This document shows, piece after piece, positions 45,246-57,400 of a stretch of DNA of 64,000 bases. The first letter of the stretch is position 1, and every line of letters begins with the position of its first letter. The DNA is taken from positions 329,530 through 393,529 of the forward strand of contig MNCI01005415.1 of NCBI GenBank assembly GCA_015680685.1. The letters run 5' to 3'. The notes under the pieces were generated by a model, which was not told where the DNA came from, made no database searches, and saw nothing but the letters and a program-made list of their open reading frames with translations. Position numbers and translations under genes: made by a program. This DNA is from Gnetum montanum (taxonomy: Eukaryota > Streptophyta > Gnetopsida > Gnetales > Gnetaceae).

Positions 45246-48200
45246 TTAGATGTGGTACCGCTTGAGATACAGATGATTCACTGGATTTGATAGCTCATTG
45301 CCATTGATATCTACTAACTTGAATGCTCCTTTGCCATATGCGCTAATGACCAAGAAAGGGCCTTCCCAGTTTGCAGAGAACTTGCCTACTGGTTCACGAA
45401 TGGCCTTGAGAACTAAGTCTCCCTTATTGATCGATCACTGGTGCAGATTGTGCCAGTGCTTCTATCTTTTCTTGTCATGATATCTTTCAATGGTATTGAG
45501 AGTTTGGATGCACTTCTCCTCTACTGAGTCCAAATCCATGATTCTAGACTTGTTGTGTTGATTCTCATTTATAACCATGGAGAGGACCATCCACAATGAG
45601 GGAACTTGTAATTCCAAGGGCAACACTGCTTCGGATCCATAGACTAGGCTATAGGGCATCTTGTATATAGTTGTTCTGCACGTCGTATGATATGTCCATA
45701 GCACGTAGAGGATTTTTTCATGCCACCATTTTTTATTGTTTCTGAGCATCTTCTTAAGAAAATTGATGATTACCTTGTTTGTTGCTTTTGCTTGACCATT
45801 TTCTTATGGGTAATAGGGTGAAGAAAAAGATTTCTTGATGCCAAGATTATTGCAAAAAGATTTGGTTTCAATACTACTAAATTATGGCCCATTGTCGGTC
45901 ACAATAGTCATAGGAAGCCAAAATATGGTTACTATATTGTCTAAGATGAAATGGAAAATCTGTTGAGATGTAATATTTTGTAGGGGATTTTCTTCGACCC
46001 ACTTCGTGAAATACTCAGTGGCGGTGATAATGAAGCTATGTCCTACGGAAGATTTAGGCATGATAGGGCCTATAATATCTAGTCCCCATCGTTGGAATGG
46101 CCAAGTGATCTGTGTAGTATGCAACTCAGTTGGTGACACATGTATTAGATTTGCGTAACACTGGTAGGTATCACATGTCTTAACCTTGGCATGAAAATAT
46201 TTTTCCATGTATGGCCAATAATACCCTAGGCATCTAATTTTAACGACCATTGCTCGCGGGGCTACGTGTCCTCCGCACAGCCCCTAGTGGAATTCGTTAA
46301 CTATTTGTTGTGCTTGGTCATTGTTAATGCAGGTTAGCAACACCCCATCAAAGTAGCGTCTACAGAGAGTACTGTCTCCAAGGATGACCTATTTTCTAGC
46401 ACGCTTGTGCACTACATCTTTTTGCGCATGTGTTAGCTCATGTGGTGGTTCACCATGCAGAAGGTAAGTCTTAATGTCATCGTACCATTCTGGTGCTCCT
46501 CCTACATTTAATGAAGAGATTTGCACCACTTGAATGATAGGATCTATGCACTCCATCATTAAATAGGGCTAAGTGGCAAAAAAGTGTGGCGATACGTTTA
46601 GCGCCAATGTGGCCAATGCATCGGCCACAGCGTTTTCATTAAGTAGCACGTGTTGGGCATCGGTTGTCACAAATTGTTTCAGGAGATCTTTAGCCATATC
46701 GAAGTAGGGCTATAAGTGAACAGCCTTGCAGGCGTAGACTCCTGTGATTTGATTAATAAAAAGCATCGAATCACCTTGGATTTCCAGATGTTAAACTTTA
46801 TGTTCTCTAGCTATCAACAATCCTCTGAGGAGCCCCTCATACTCTACCACATTGTTCATACAAGGGAATGTCAGGCGGTAAGTCGATGGATGTACATCCT
46901 TAGGAGAAAGTGTAATAATAGTGGCGACACTACCGCCTCTAGTGGTTGAAGCCTCATCAAAGTATAACGTCACTTCAAGGCCTACTGACACAGGGCTTAA
47001 ACTATGTACATGTTCATCTGGGAATTCCGGTTCTATTGTAGCTCGATCGTTAATCAATGATGTTGCTAATTGGTTAGCTATAGCCTGGCCTTTCATGGAC
47101 GACTGGACAACATAATGTAAATTGAATTCTATTGTGATAGCCTTCCAGCGAGCTATTCTACTACTCTCATACAAGTTGTTTGAGATAGCTTGTAGAACAT
47201 TATTTTTGCAAATGATATTGACCTGATTGTGGAAGAGATAATGCCTACATTTTTTTAGTGCGAAAACCAATGCCAAGAAGTTACTCTCCACTTCATTATA
47301 CCTTGTCTCATACACAAATAGAGCGTGACTAAGGTAATAGATAGGAGTTTCTAATCTGTCGCTTCTTTTTTGGCAAAGTAGCGCAGCTATGGACACGTCC
47401 AAGTTTGCTAGATAGATGTAAAAAGGCTAATTCCTTTGTGGTGGGAAAACCATTGGCAAATGTTGCAGCTCTTTTTCTAAATTGTCAAATGCACACTGGC
47501 AATCATCATTCCATTCAAAATTAACGCCCTTCTTCAGGAGATGTTGCATGGGGTGTAATTTATTTGTTAATTTTGAAATGAACTGCCTAATAAATTGAAG
47601 CCTGCTTTGTAACCCATGTAGTTCTTTGAGGTTTGTAGGTGAAGTTAAATCAATGATGGCTTTGACCTTGTTAGGGTCAACTTGGATGCTAGTCTCTAAT
47701 ACCACAAACCCCAACATACATTCGGATTTAACTCCGAATACACATTTCATTAGGTTGAGCCGTAAGTCATGTTTGAGACATCATTTAAGGACTAACTCTA
47801 GGTCTTCTGAATGATCTTCTAATTTTATAGGTTTGATAGCTATGTCATCTACGTAGTCATTCAATATCCCTAAGAGATAATCACTAAAGATGTATGTCAT
47901 GGCTCGCTGATACGTTGCTCCGGCGTTCTTTAGCCCAAAAGACATCATAGTATAACAGAAGGTATCCCAAGGTGTCATGAATGTTGTAGTCAATTGATGT
48001 TTTGGATTAATACAAATTTGATTATAGCCTAAAAATCCATCCATAAAGTATAGGAGCACATGACTAGCTATTGTGTCGATCAGTTGGTCGATACTCGATA
48101 ATGGGAAGTTTTTCTTAATCGTAGCTTTGTTCAGATCCCGGAAGTCTATGAAGATGCATATGCCTCCTATTTTCTTAGAGACAACTATGATGTTGGATAC

Positions 48201-48690
48201 CCAGTCTGAGTAATCGACCACATGAATGAAACCATCCTGGTACAACTTGGTGATTTCATTATGCACTCCTAGTGCAATTTTTGGCTTAATCTTTTGTGCC
48301 TTCTATCTAATTGGTTTGATGAGTGAGTCTAAGATTATGTTGTGCTTTATTAATCTCAGGTTTAGCAGGATTGTCTTGGAGAACTTGGGTTATGTCACTT
48401 TGAATTTGTTGGTCTAGGAGGGAACTAACCCTAAGAGTTTTATTTTCATCCTTGTGCATAACCACAAGGACCTCGCTGAGAGGGTCCTTGGGTACATCAC
48501 CAGCCTCCAGGTCGAGTGTTCAAGCTAGATGTTCTGGCCAATCTAGGGATGTTTCCAATGTTGCTATCATTGCATCATAAAGGAAAAGGTTTGTTCCTAC
48601 TAGCGTGTGGTCAAACTATCTAATGATCTTCCCATGCACCCTTGTTAAGGCTAAGGGTGTGGATAAAGCTGCGTCCATTTGCAAGTGGCC
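45246..48690 (-). pseudogene. pol: Element E pol: RT, RNase H, aRNase H, integrase
   Basis: The - strand exon may begin at 48690 after an acceptor-like TGATTTTGCAG; the frame reads GHLQMDAALS. RT spans 48266-47427 with FIDFRDLNKATIK, FMDGFLGYNQI and an intact YVDD (NDYVDDIAIK). RNase H is 47402-47200 (YYLSHALFVYETRYNEVE). The archaeal-type RNase H is at about 47020-46600 (YFDEASTTRGGSVA, EYEGLLRGL, QGDSMLFINQI; the usual first Asp-Gly reads Asp-Glu). Integrase lies at 46280-45250 with WGLDIIGPI, VTDNGP and the C-terminal KFSANWEGPFLV, ending at a TAA (45248-45246) after RYHI. The finger Cys pair is damaged (CDTYQC where B has CSTCQK). Stops are mostly TAG. This is the most intact RT in the window. 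Confidence 0.92.
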
Positions 48691-48795
48691 CTGCAAAATC
48701 ACCAAAAATGGAAGTTGTTACATTGTTTTTCTGCCAATATGTTAAAAGATAAAATTTTGTTTTTCTTGCATTAGAATTGCATGTTAGAGAAGCTT

Positions 48796-49018
48796 CTAGT
48801 TTAAGGTCTTAGTGGAGCGTTATAAATACGCATAGTTTTTTAAAAAATGACGAGCTAGGCATCCTAGATACTAGCGTATGATGCAAGATGAAAGGTGTAA
48901 CATGGCGCATCTAACGTGTCGAAATAATTGGATTTGAAAGCTTGCACAGACCACAGTTAATGCAACTAAATTACAAGATTATAAACTATGTATTAGTTTA
49001 GGGTCGTTTCGGACCGTA
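48796..49018 (-). repeat. Hairpin-repeat array b of element E (two units)
   Basis: TAGTTTAAGGTCTTAGTGGA near 48797 and TAGTTTAGGGTCGTTTCGGA + CC at 48995-49016 (arms GGTC/GACC). Reduced relative to D. It lies between the RT exon and the antisense gene. Confidence 0.62.
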
Positions 49019-49270
49019 ACTTGCACGATATCTACGAAATTAATGCCCTAATCTTCATGTTCCATGTCATACTAACAGTAGCATTTCAGGAAAGTTTTGC
49101 ATCGATCGAACAGAAAGAATCAGTTAGTTTGAAGCATTTTATTTAGAAACTAGTGGTTCATACTCAGAACAGGTTACCGATATCACGAATTTGGATTTAG
49201 CTATATCAAGCAGGGAGTGTAACCAAGGTGTGAGTAGATAGCTTTACGAAGGTTTTGTTCGATTGCAGCC

Positions 49271-52200
49271 ATGGCACCAAAGATCAAGGGAAAGAACACC
49301 AAGTTGACCAGGATTGATGAAGTGCAAGAGAGTCTGCAGCGGGCTTCTTAGGCCAGAGTAGAGGCTCGAGAAATTACTCTGCTTAATCGGTAAGTCACTG
49401 TCTACCCTTTTGCACTAGTGTCACATTTGTTATAGCATCGTAGTTATTTTTATTTTGAATATGCATGTTGCATCAGGCGTTAATGTTTGTTTACGCTGGC
49501 TGGGATATTGTGGTTTGATAGACTTCGTATTATTATGAAAGTTTAGGGAATATGAAGTAATACTGTGTAGATGTAATGTATAGCTGATAAAATCTAAGTA
49601 CTGTATCCATGCATGGCGTAATCGAATTTTTTATTTCTTTTCTTGTTTATCATTTGTAATAGTTATATGATGCACTGGGGTAATACACAATGTTTCTTTC
49701 ATCGTCATTATCAGAGACTGAACTTGCGTTGTTGCAAGGGTTTGGGTGATTTTCGTCATGCGTCTTTAGCATACCCTCTAATTTTCTAGGAATCATGTGA
49801 ACCCTAGTGTAGCGTGATGAATGTTCATGTCTAACTAGTTTGTCTAATAGTAATACATTTTTTTTATTGTACAATATCATGCTAAAGCTCATCCTAATCG
49901 TTTTGGACATCGTGGGCATTCTATGCTGCATTCATGTTCCCGCGGCCAATGTTCCTCCTCCTCATGCTCGTATAAAGGAGGAGGTGTTATGGTTCCGAAG
50001 GGGCACACGGGATTTTCTGCAATTTTTTCTTTGTAATTACAGCATAATCGTCTAGTCGCATCTACCAGGCAATGAAGCTGCTGCCATTTTAGAGATTCTA
50101 TTGGTTGGTTTGACACAGAGTATCTTGGCATTTCTATCAGATGATGCGATTGAAACTGTGCTGGTGCAAGACTGCGAACAGAGCACCAGGGGTTTGAGGC
50201 GTTTGGGCAAGATCTAGGAGATGCCCAGGTTTAACTTCTACCATGCCTATAACACTTTGTTCATGGCTCATCATCTCACAACTTACTTTCATAATCCACC
50301 TGGTACCGTGCATTATGCAGGTAGGTAAGTTTATTTTCACTTTGCAGTATTGTAATGTGCTAACTACTATTTAGATGCATATTGAGCATAGAGAGATTGT
50401 TTATGGTGTAGATTTTTTATCAATGAAAGTGATCTTCTGGGAAATAATGATACATTATCATTGGCCGAGAGGGCTATAGGGGAGTTTACCTCTATCAGCA
50501 ACGTACGGGCTGCTGTCATGGAACAACTGGCATTTGAGATCCCAAAATACCCTACCCATTATGCTAACTTCTTTGCTAGATGCAAGAAACTCAAATGGCT
50601 AGATAGGGAGTGGACTTTGGACCCTTCCCTTACCATTACAGATGTGTGAAGGAAAATCCCTTCATTTCCTTTACCTTTTGGACCTGGTAAGCTTTATTAT
50701 GATGATGAATTGCATCAATGTTATCAGTAGGTGTTTTTGTATAAAGTGGTTTCATTTTCTGCTACCTCGGCTTACCTATTGTTTTGTGTTAGCATTCAAG
50801 GAATCATGGGAGATTACGATCATGGCCTCCAGTCACGAGGCCAACAATCTTCTCTTCCGTTATGATGATATAAAGGAGGCACAATGCTAGCTTGGCCATA
50901 GAGCGGCCCCGATTGTGGTAACCAATAACCTTCAGGAGGCTGGACTGATAGATCTTTTCTTGGCCATAACCCCTGATACTACTGCAGGTGAAATGTTGAC
51001 CCTAGTCAACTCCTTCAATGAAGAAGCTAAGCATCTCTGCATACACATGCATAATGTGCACGTAAATTTTGACATTGATGCTCAACTATTTGCCGATCTC
51101 TTCGGCGTTCCGTCTGATGGTTTTCCTATAGATGAAAAATTGAAGAGGAGTGCCAAGTACCAGTAAGAGATAAAGGAGTGGCTAGGGGTTAAGAAGGCAG
51201 TCAAGGGAATCCTCGCTGAAAGGATCGAGTTGGACGTAGCCCATACTATTTACCCTCTTTTCTAGGCCCAGGCCTACCCCAAGACACTCTCGCAAGGGAT
51301 ATTCCTCACCATTGAGCAAGCCCAAATTATGCAAGAGGTCCTAGAGGAGGGGACACGATTCAACTGGGCAAGCTATTTTGCCGAAGGCTTGCGCATTGAG
51401 ATGGTCAGGCTTCGCAAGAAGATTGAGTCCCGTTTCAATGTGCATTTCACCTTCTTCATAGCTTGTTTTTGGTGTTTTGCCGAATTCTTGGTAGTTCAAA
51501 GGAATGGGGTCTGGGTGCAACAAGACCGCAGCCAGATTTCCAAACCATGGATTTCTCATGTCTTTGGCACTATCTAGTCGTAAGACCTTCCTAAAGGGAT
51601 TGGGGATTCGTTGTCAGTAACAACTAAAGGCATGGTGGTACCTCAAACGCGAGGTGAAGATAGCATGGGTGGGGCACCCCCTTCTTACACTAGCGATGTA
51701 TCGAGGGGGAAGCATCTGGCCGCTGAGATAGTGGATTCATCAGTGCCACGGAAAAAGCCTCGTTTGACCGAGGAATCTGCCGAACCAGTGGGTGGCGTGG
51801 GGAAGAAAATATAGATCAAGTTTCAGAGGAGCAATCCTCCAAGCAGTAAGTGGTGAAATGTGTTAGTGGTTATGATTTATGTAGAGATTCCATTGCGTAA
51901 TGTAATATTCGTTGAACAAAAGTGAAATCTTATGTTAAATAGTTATGTTGTATGACAGTGAAGGAAAGGGTTGTGGAATGGTTGACCCCTAAAACAGGGG
52001 CTATAGTCTTATAGTGCAGAGAAGGTCCATCGATTTCGGAAGAGGAGGCCCTAGTCAATAAGGTGAGGAGTGAGCAAACTCCTGTGCAGAAAGAGGAAGT
52101 AGTAGTTGGGGATGCTGAAGCCCTTTCGGCTGGAACTAGACAAGGCAAGTGGTTTCTTACTCGATAAAATTAATTCTTGTAGTATAGTAGACTCTAGACA

Positions 52201-53640
52201 AGTTCTAAAGGTTGTACAAGTCATCGTAATGTCTCACTCATGTCCTTATATGGAATGTATTCTGCGTAACAGGTGACCAAGGCGTACACTTGGTGATAGT
52301 GGCGACTCGATCTTGGCGCAAATTTCCTGATAAATTCGCCTTTATGGAAGGCTTCGTCCAAGACATGATCAGTCGCTCTGAGCGAATTGATCCTAAAGCT
52401 GGTATGTTACAGTCATTACGCAGAAATTATTTTACTGCAGCATTACACTACCTAATTATGCCAAACTGTCATTTTGTGCTATTAGGAGCTTGCCTTAGAT
52501 GGGATCCGTTAGAGCCTATCGATCTAGACGCAACTAAACCCCCATCAGAAGCAACCATCATACCATGCAACATTTACGATGAGATGTGTAAATGTTCCGT
52601 ACGCTCGATTCGCTCCTTATGGGAATGTCAAAGCATAAATGAGGACCTTTGGAAGAGGTTGCAAAGGTCGAAGAAGGAGAGGGTGGCCCTACGTGATGAT
52701 GTTGGGGATCTAAGATCACGGAATGAATTCCTGCAAGCCCAGGGAATGGGAAGCGAGGAATGGAGGACAGTTGTTATTGACTACGCCCGTTATTGGAGTG
52801 TCTTCATGAACAGTGTCCAAACTAGCCGTGAACTGGTCGAGCAATGTATGCAAATGGAACTCCTAGCTTAGAAGAACTAGGATTGGAAGGACTTTAGCAC
52901 GAGTATCCAAGAGTGGGGCCATATGCAAAAAGATCATAAATAGGTCTACAAATAAGAAATCTCTGCCTATCATCAACATTATAGGGACTCTGTCATTGAG
53001 GATTAGTCCCTTCGGCTGTTTCTTGACATTATTGGTGCTTCGAAAGCATTTGAAAAGTTCCAGGAGCAAGTGATGGTGAGTGCCTCTCTGGAAAGGGAAG
53101 TGACTCTTCCTAGAGGCGAGACTACCATCCCTTCATTCTTCCCCGAACCACCCTGATGGACTCCCTTGGAGAAGGGGAAGGTTAAGGCTGGAACTAATCT
53201 AGGGGAAGGGGTTTGGTCTGAGCTCACCAAGGACGAAATCATGTGACGTCTATGGATTGGCTTAGAACAAGTCCCCTTTGCTGCTGATGTGGGACCATCA
53301 CAGGTAAGTTGCAGTATTATTGCATTTTTATTATACCTAGTTTTAATGAATATGTTAATATATGTATCATGTCTGATCGCAGGAAAGACCTGAGGAGAAT
53401 CCTCAACAGGATGAAGCTAACGAATGTGGTGGTCCTCATGAAGAGGGTTTACAAAAAATAGAGCATAATGAAGCTAGTCAATGTCATGGTGATCAACCCC
53501 CTACTAAAGAGCCTCACGAAGAGGGTCACCCTTACGAAGGGGTCCCTCATGCAAAGGGTAGCCCTTATGAGGATGACCGCCTCAGAGTAGAAGTTGAACT
53601 AGGGGATGCAGAAGACAGTGGTAACAAGGGGGATGCGTAG
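49271..53640 (+). pseudogene. Antisense multi-exon gene, copy in element E (most complete)
   Basis: Eight exons: 49271-49389, 49875-50324, 50412-50686, 50793-51845, 51959-52144, 52273-52401, 52496-53303 and 53383-53640, about 1,090 codons. The start ATG is chosen because exon 1 has the same length and phase as in D. Exon 1 (MAPKIKGKNTKLTRIDEVQE) is basic. Exon 2 has a hydrophobic stretch with a conserved acid (LILIVLDIVGIL) and WFRRGTRDFLQFFL. Exon 3 has YANFFARCKKLKWLDREW. Exon 4 has HEANNLLFRYDDIKEA, EMLTLVNSFNEE, FADLFGVPSDG, EWLGVKKAVKG and FAEFLVVQ. Exon 7 has CLRWDPLEP, LRSRNEFLQAQG and VIDYARYW, coiled-coil prone. Exon 8 is acidic. Exon 5 uses a GC donor (CAAG/GCAAGT) and the exon 2 acceptor is AA instead of AG. 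A possible TATA (TATATCAA, 49202) is weak. Stops are mostly TAG. Function unknown. Confidence 0.78.
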
Positions 53641-53745
53641 TGTGGCTAAATTAGCCTTGGGNGCCTCATAGTAGAAGTTGAACTAGGGGATGCAGAAGAC
53701 AGTGGTAACAAGGGGGATGCGTAGTGTGGCTAAATTAGCCTTGGG
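53579..53745. repeat. 83-bp direct duplication around a single N
   Basis: Bases 53579-53661 and 53663-53745 are the same 83-bp sequence with one difference, separated by N at 53662. The repeat includes the stop of the antisense gene. This is most likely an assembly join that failed to merge overlapping ends rather than biology. Confidence 0.85.
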
Positions 53746-53923
53746 TTTTATTGTGGTGTAACGAAACAAGAGACAATATTTTTTCTTTTAACAAATTTGA
53801 AACAAATTTCGGTATTAATTTTGATGTTCTTTTTGTTGTTTTCTCTTTATGTAAAGCGTATCATAGGTTTTGACGTTATGATAAATTGTGATTAATTTTA
53901 AGAGCGTAGCATCAATGCGGTTA

Positions 53924-54254
53924 CTAGTTTGAAGCCATTGTGGGCTGCTAAATTGTTCAAATGTAAAACGTAAATGAAATTGTTAGTTTACGGCCATTTT
54001 GAGCTTTTGAGTAGTGCAAGGGTAAGGTGTGATTGAAATAGGTAGTTTAAAGCCATTGTGGGCCATGGATAATTTAAGGCCATTTTGGGCCATGGATAGT
54101 TTAAGGCCGTTTTGGGCCTTGGATAGTTTAAGGCCGTTTTGAGCCTTTTGAGTAGTTTAAGGTACCAAGCGTAAACAAATTTCTGGTACATAGTGTAAAG
54201 GAAATTCAAGTACAGAGCATAAATGCCATTGCTAGTTTAAGGCCATTTCGGGCC
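53924..54254 (-). repeat. Hairpin-repeat array a of element E
   Basis: About seven units of TAGTTTAAGGCCATTTTGGG + CC or near variants (GAAGCCATTGTGGGC, AAGGCCGTTTTGGGCC). Arms GGCC/GGCC or GGCC/GGGC with a six-base loop. Lies between the convergent ends of the antisense gene and gag-protease. Confidence 0.78.
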
Positions 54255-54423
54255 TTTGAAGATGACTGGTGGAAATGTAAACATACCCATGAAGATAAAC
54301 ATAAGCATAATGAGACTAGCTAATGGAAAGCGTAAAAAAACATGCATAAATTATAATGGGTAAGTGTGCATAGAATAGATGATGGAACTGTAATATTTGG
54401 ACAACGTCATTTGTTGGATAACT

Positions 54424-57400
54424 TTATAGCCATTTCTTAATTTCTTTGATCTTTAATGGTGCATAAGGATGGGGAGATTTATGGCTTTTTTCTTTCGCAT
54501 CACCATCCTCTCCTTGGAATGGTAGCTCTGCCCAAGTTAGGCTATCATCAACCACTCTTTCGGCTTGCTTGGGTATTTGGATAGGGGATTGAGTCTCAGA
54601 TGTTTCGATTTCCAACCCTTGTTCTGTTTCTATGTTATTAATATCCTGAGGGGTTATTTCATCACCATGGATGACCACCTCTCCTCCTGTGTAGGGAAAA
54701 TGGATCTCCTGATGAATGGGTGACGAAACTGCCCTCAGTTGGGCTAACCAAGACCTCCCAAGAATCAAATTGAATCCAGGAATTTCCTCGACCATGATAA
54801 ATGTAGCATCTATGGGGAACTGGTCCCCTACCATAAAGTTGATGTGGACCGTCCCTTTGACCTGCACTCGTTCCTCGTTAAACGACTTTAGGCACGACAT
54901 CGTTGTAGGAATGATCTAATCGTTCAGACATAATTTATCCACTATGGGATAAGGGATGACATTAGTGGCCGCCCCATCATCCACATGTACCCTCCGTATT
55001 TGGTATTGGCCGACCGGGATGGTGATGAACATGGGCACCATTGTCACTTGACCTTCAGGATTGTCCTTGATGGATTCATCGTAAAAGGTCAATCAGGTAG
55101 GATCAGGCTTTTTAACAGCAAGGGGAAGCATGATAGAATGAATTGCTTCTTTGTCCCCCGGTAGGCTTTCGTCCACAGGTATGGACGTTAGCATGCAAAC
55201 CATAGCCTCACGATGTGTCTGCGACGTCATGAGCAAGTCATAAAGGCTCAATGTTGTATTTTTTTGTTTCAGAGCCTATTTGACTTGTTCCAGGGCATTG
55301 AAGAGATCCTGCCCATGATCGGGCTGTTTGTCACCCTTTTACTCTTCCATTCACCCTAAGAGGTGAATTTTACGGGGAGGAGTGACATTTGGCTGAGGTT
55401 CCTTTGGCCAGGAGGGGATATTTGCATTCGTGTGACCTTGTCATTTTTAGTAAGTGGGGCCAAGGGTACAGAAGCGAGGGGTTGAGGTTTTGGAAACCCC
55501 AGCGTAAGAGGGTCCTTGGCCGTATCAATAGTACGAGGGTTTGATTTAGAAGATTGTCCCTACACAGGAAGGGTAGTTGATGATTTTGGCACCCTGATGA
55601 CTAAGGGTACCCTAGATGTGGGTGCAAGTTGGGCCGTAGCTTTAATGATAGGGGGCTATTTGGAAGTATTTTGAGTTGGAGTTCGAAGAATGAAAGGCTA
55701 CCTTGGAGTGCCACTGGCCGTTGCTAACGAACCTATTGTTTGGGATGAGTGAGGATGCGTTCGCAACATGAAAGGCTGCGTCGGCTACATCTAATTATCA
55801 TCCTCTACCCCTACCACATTGATTGTGTACCCTGCATTATTTGCATTCAAAGGGTCTTGGTACACATGCATGTCCTAGTTTTTCAGGAGTGTCAGGTTAT
55901 TGCTATCTGAGATCAAGTCACCTTGATCAATCAGACATTGAATGTCATCCTTCAACGCCCAGCAGTAGTCCGTTTCATGGCCACAAAATTGGTGGTAGTC
56001 GCAGAACCAATCCAACTTAAAGTTTTTAGGAACTGGTGGTTCATTAGGTTGGGCCAAAGCAGGGTTCTTGAGTAGCTCACAATGGCGTCTGTGGTATTTT
56101 AGAGCCTCCTCAGACACCGTCTTGTGTCAAATATGGCCAGTTCCTAGTAATTGTTTGAGGTGTTCAGAAACCTTTATAGGTAAGGTCGCATAGTTTGAGC
56201 GATCCTACCTCAAATTTAGGCCTCGACTACAGAGGTGCTTTAGGGGCAAAATGGGTTTCTTTATTAGTACCGTTTGAGCTATTTGTTGGCTCAGCAGGCT
56301 CTGCGGGTGTTTTCTTATTATTTTTCTTCTTCTTGGCCCCTTCAGCAACCGCTGCAATTGTAGTCATCATGGCTTTGTCTTTGTCCTTACCTTTTTTGTG
56401 GGCATTCTTGTAGACCACATATGTCGGATCTTTGCTAGCCTCCATCATGTCTTGAATACTTTTAGTTTGAGCGAAGGCTTGGTTGAGAGAGCGGGGAATG
56501 AGGTAATACAGCTTAGATTTGATAAAGTTGTTTACTACTCCCTTGAATATTTCTAGTAGATGGGCCTCCACGATGGGTTCGCAGATTTTATTCAAGGTGG
56601 TGTTCCACCGCTGTATAAACTTTTGGACTGGCTCAAGTGCGTCTTACTTAACTCCCATGAGCTGGTCTAGTTTGACTTCTGGCTTTAAGTTATATTTGAA
56701 ACGTGTCACAAACTGAGTTAACAGCTCCTTCAAAGTTGAAATGGAGGCACGTGGGAGGGCTCAATACCAGTCCAAAGCTTTACCCGTTAAGGAAATAGCA
56801 AAAACACGGATTATAGTATGTGGCCATTGTTGCAATAATAAGGACTCTAACCTAAAAGTGATCAAGTGGCCATTGGGATCCCCTTCCCCATTATATTTTG
56901 TAAAATGTGGAAGGGACATCCCTGGTGGTAATGATAGGACAGGGATTGTTGGACTAATGGGATCATCATGGTAGAAATCCATGACCTGTATCGTGTCATA
57001 ATCATCAGCTTTGAGACATTTGACCTTTTCTGTAAGGGTCTGAATGAGCTAGAAAGCTTGGTCCAGACCCATAGGCTACGAAGCCATTTGTGGGATGGTA
57101 GGAGAAATTACACCAGGTAGTGCAACAGAGGCGGCAGCTTGACTAATGGTCAATGCTATTAGGATGGTCCTTGCAAGTGGTGCTACTTGTGGCATCCACC
57201 ACCCGGTAGTTGGTGCGAATGGGGGGACCACCATCGGCTGTGGCATTGGATATGCTTCTTGTATAGCTGAGGGCATAGAAAGTGATCCTGCGACAAGATT
57301 TAGGACCCTTGGGTCCTAGCTTTGGAAATGGGGATGATGGGCTATTTGCGCAGGCTACACAGTGAGAGGCATGTTGGGCGCCCACCATGCTATGGTGGCC

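Noticed and set aside
49871-49881. ATG at 49879 in exon 2 as the start of the antisense protein of E.
   Set aside because: The upstream exon 1 with conserved ATG, length and phase in D and E, and a strong GTAAGT donor, makes the earlier start more likely. The acceptor before exon 2 is mutated in E but intact in B and D.
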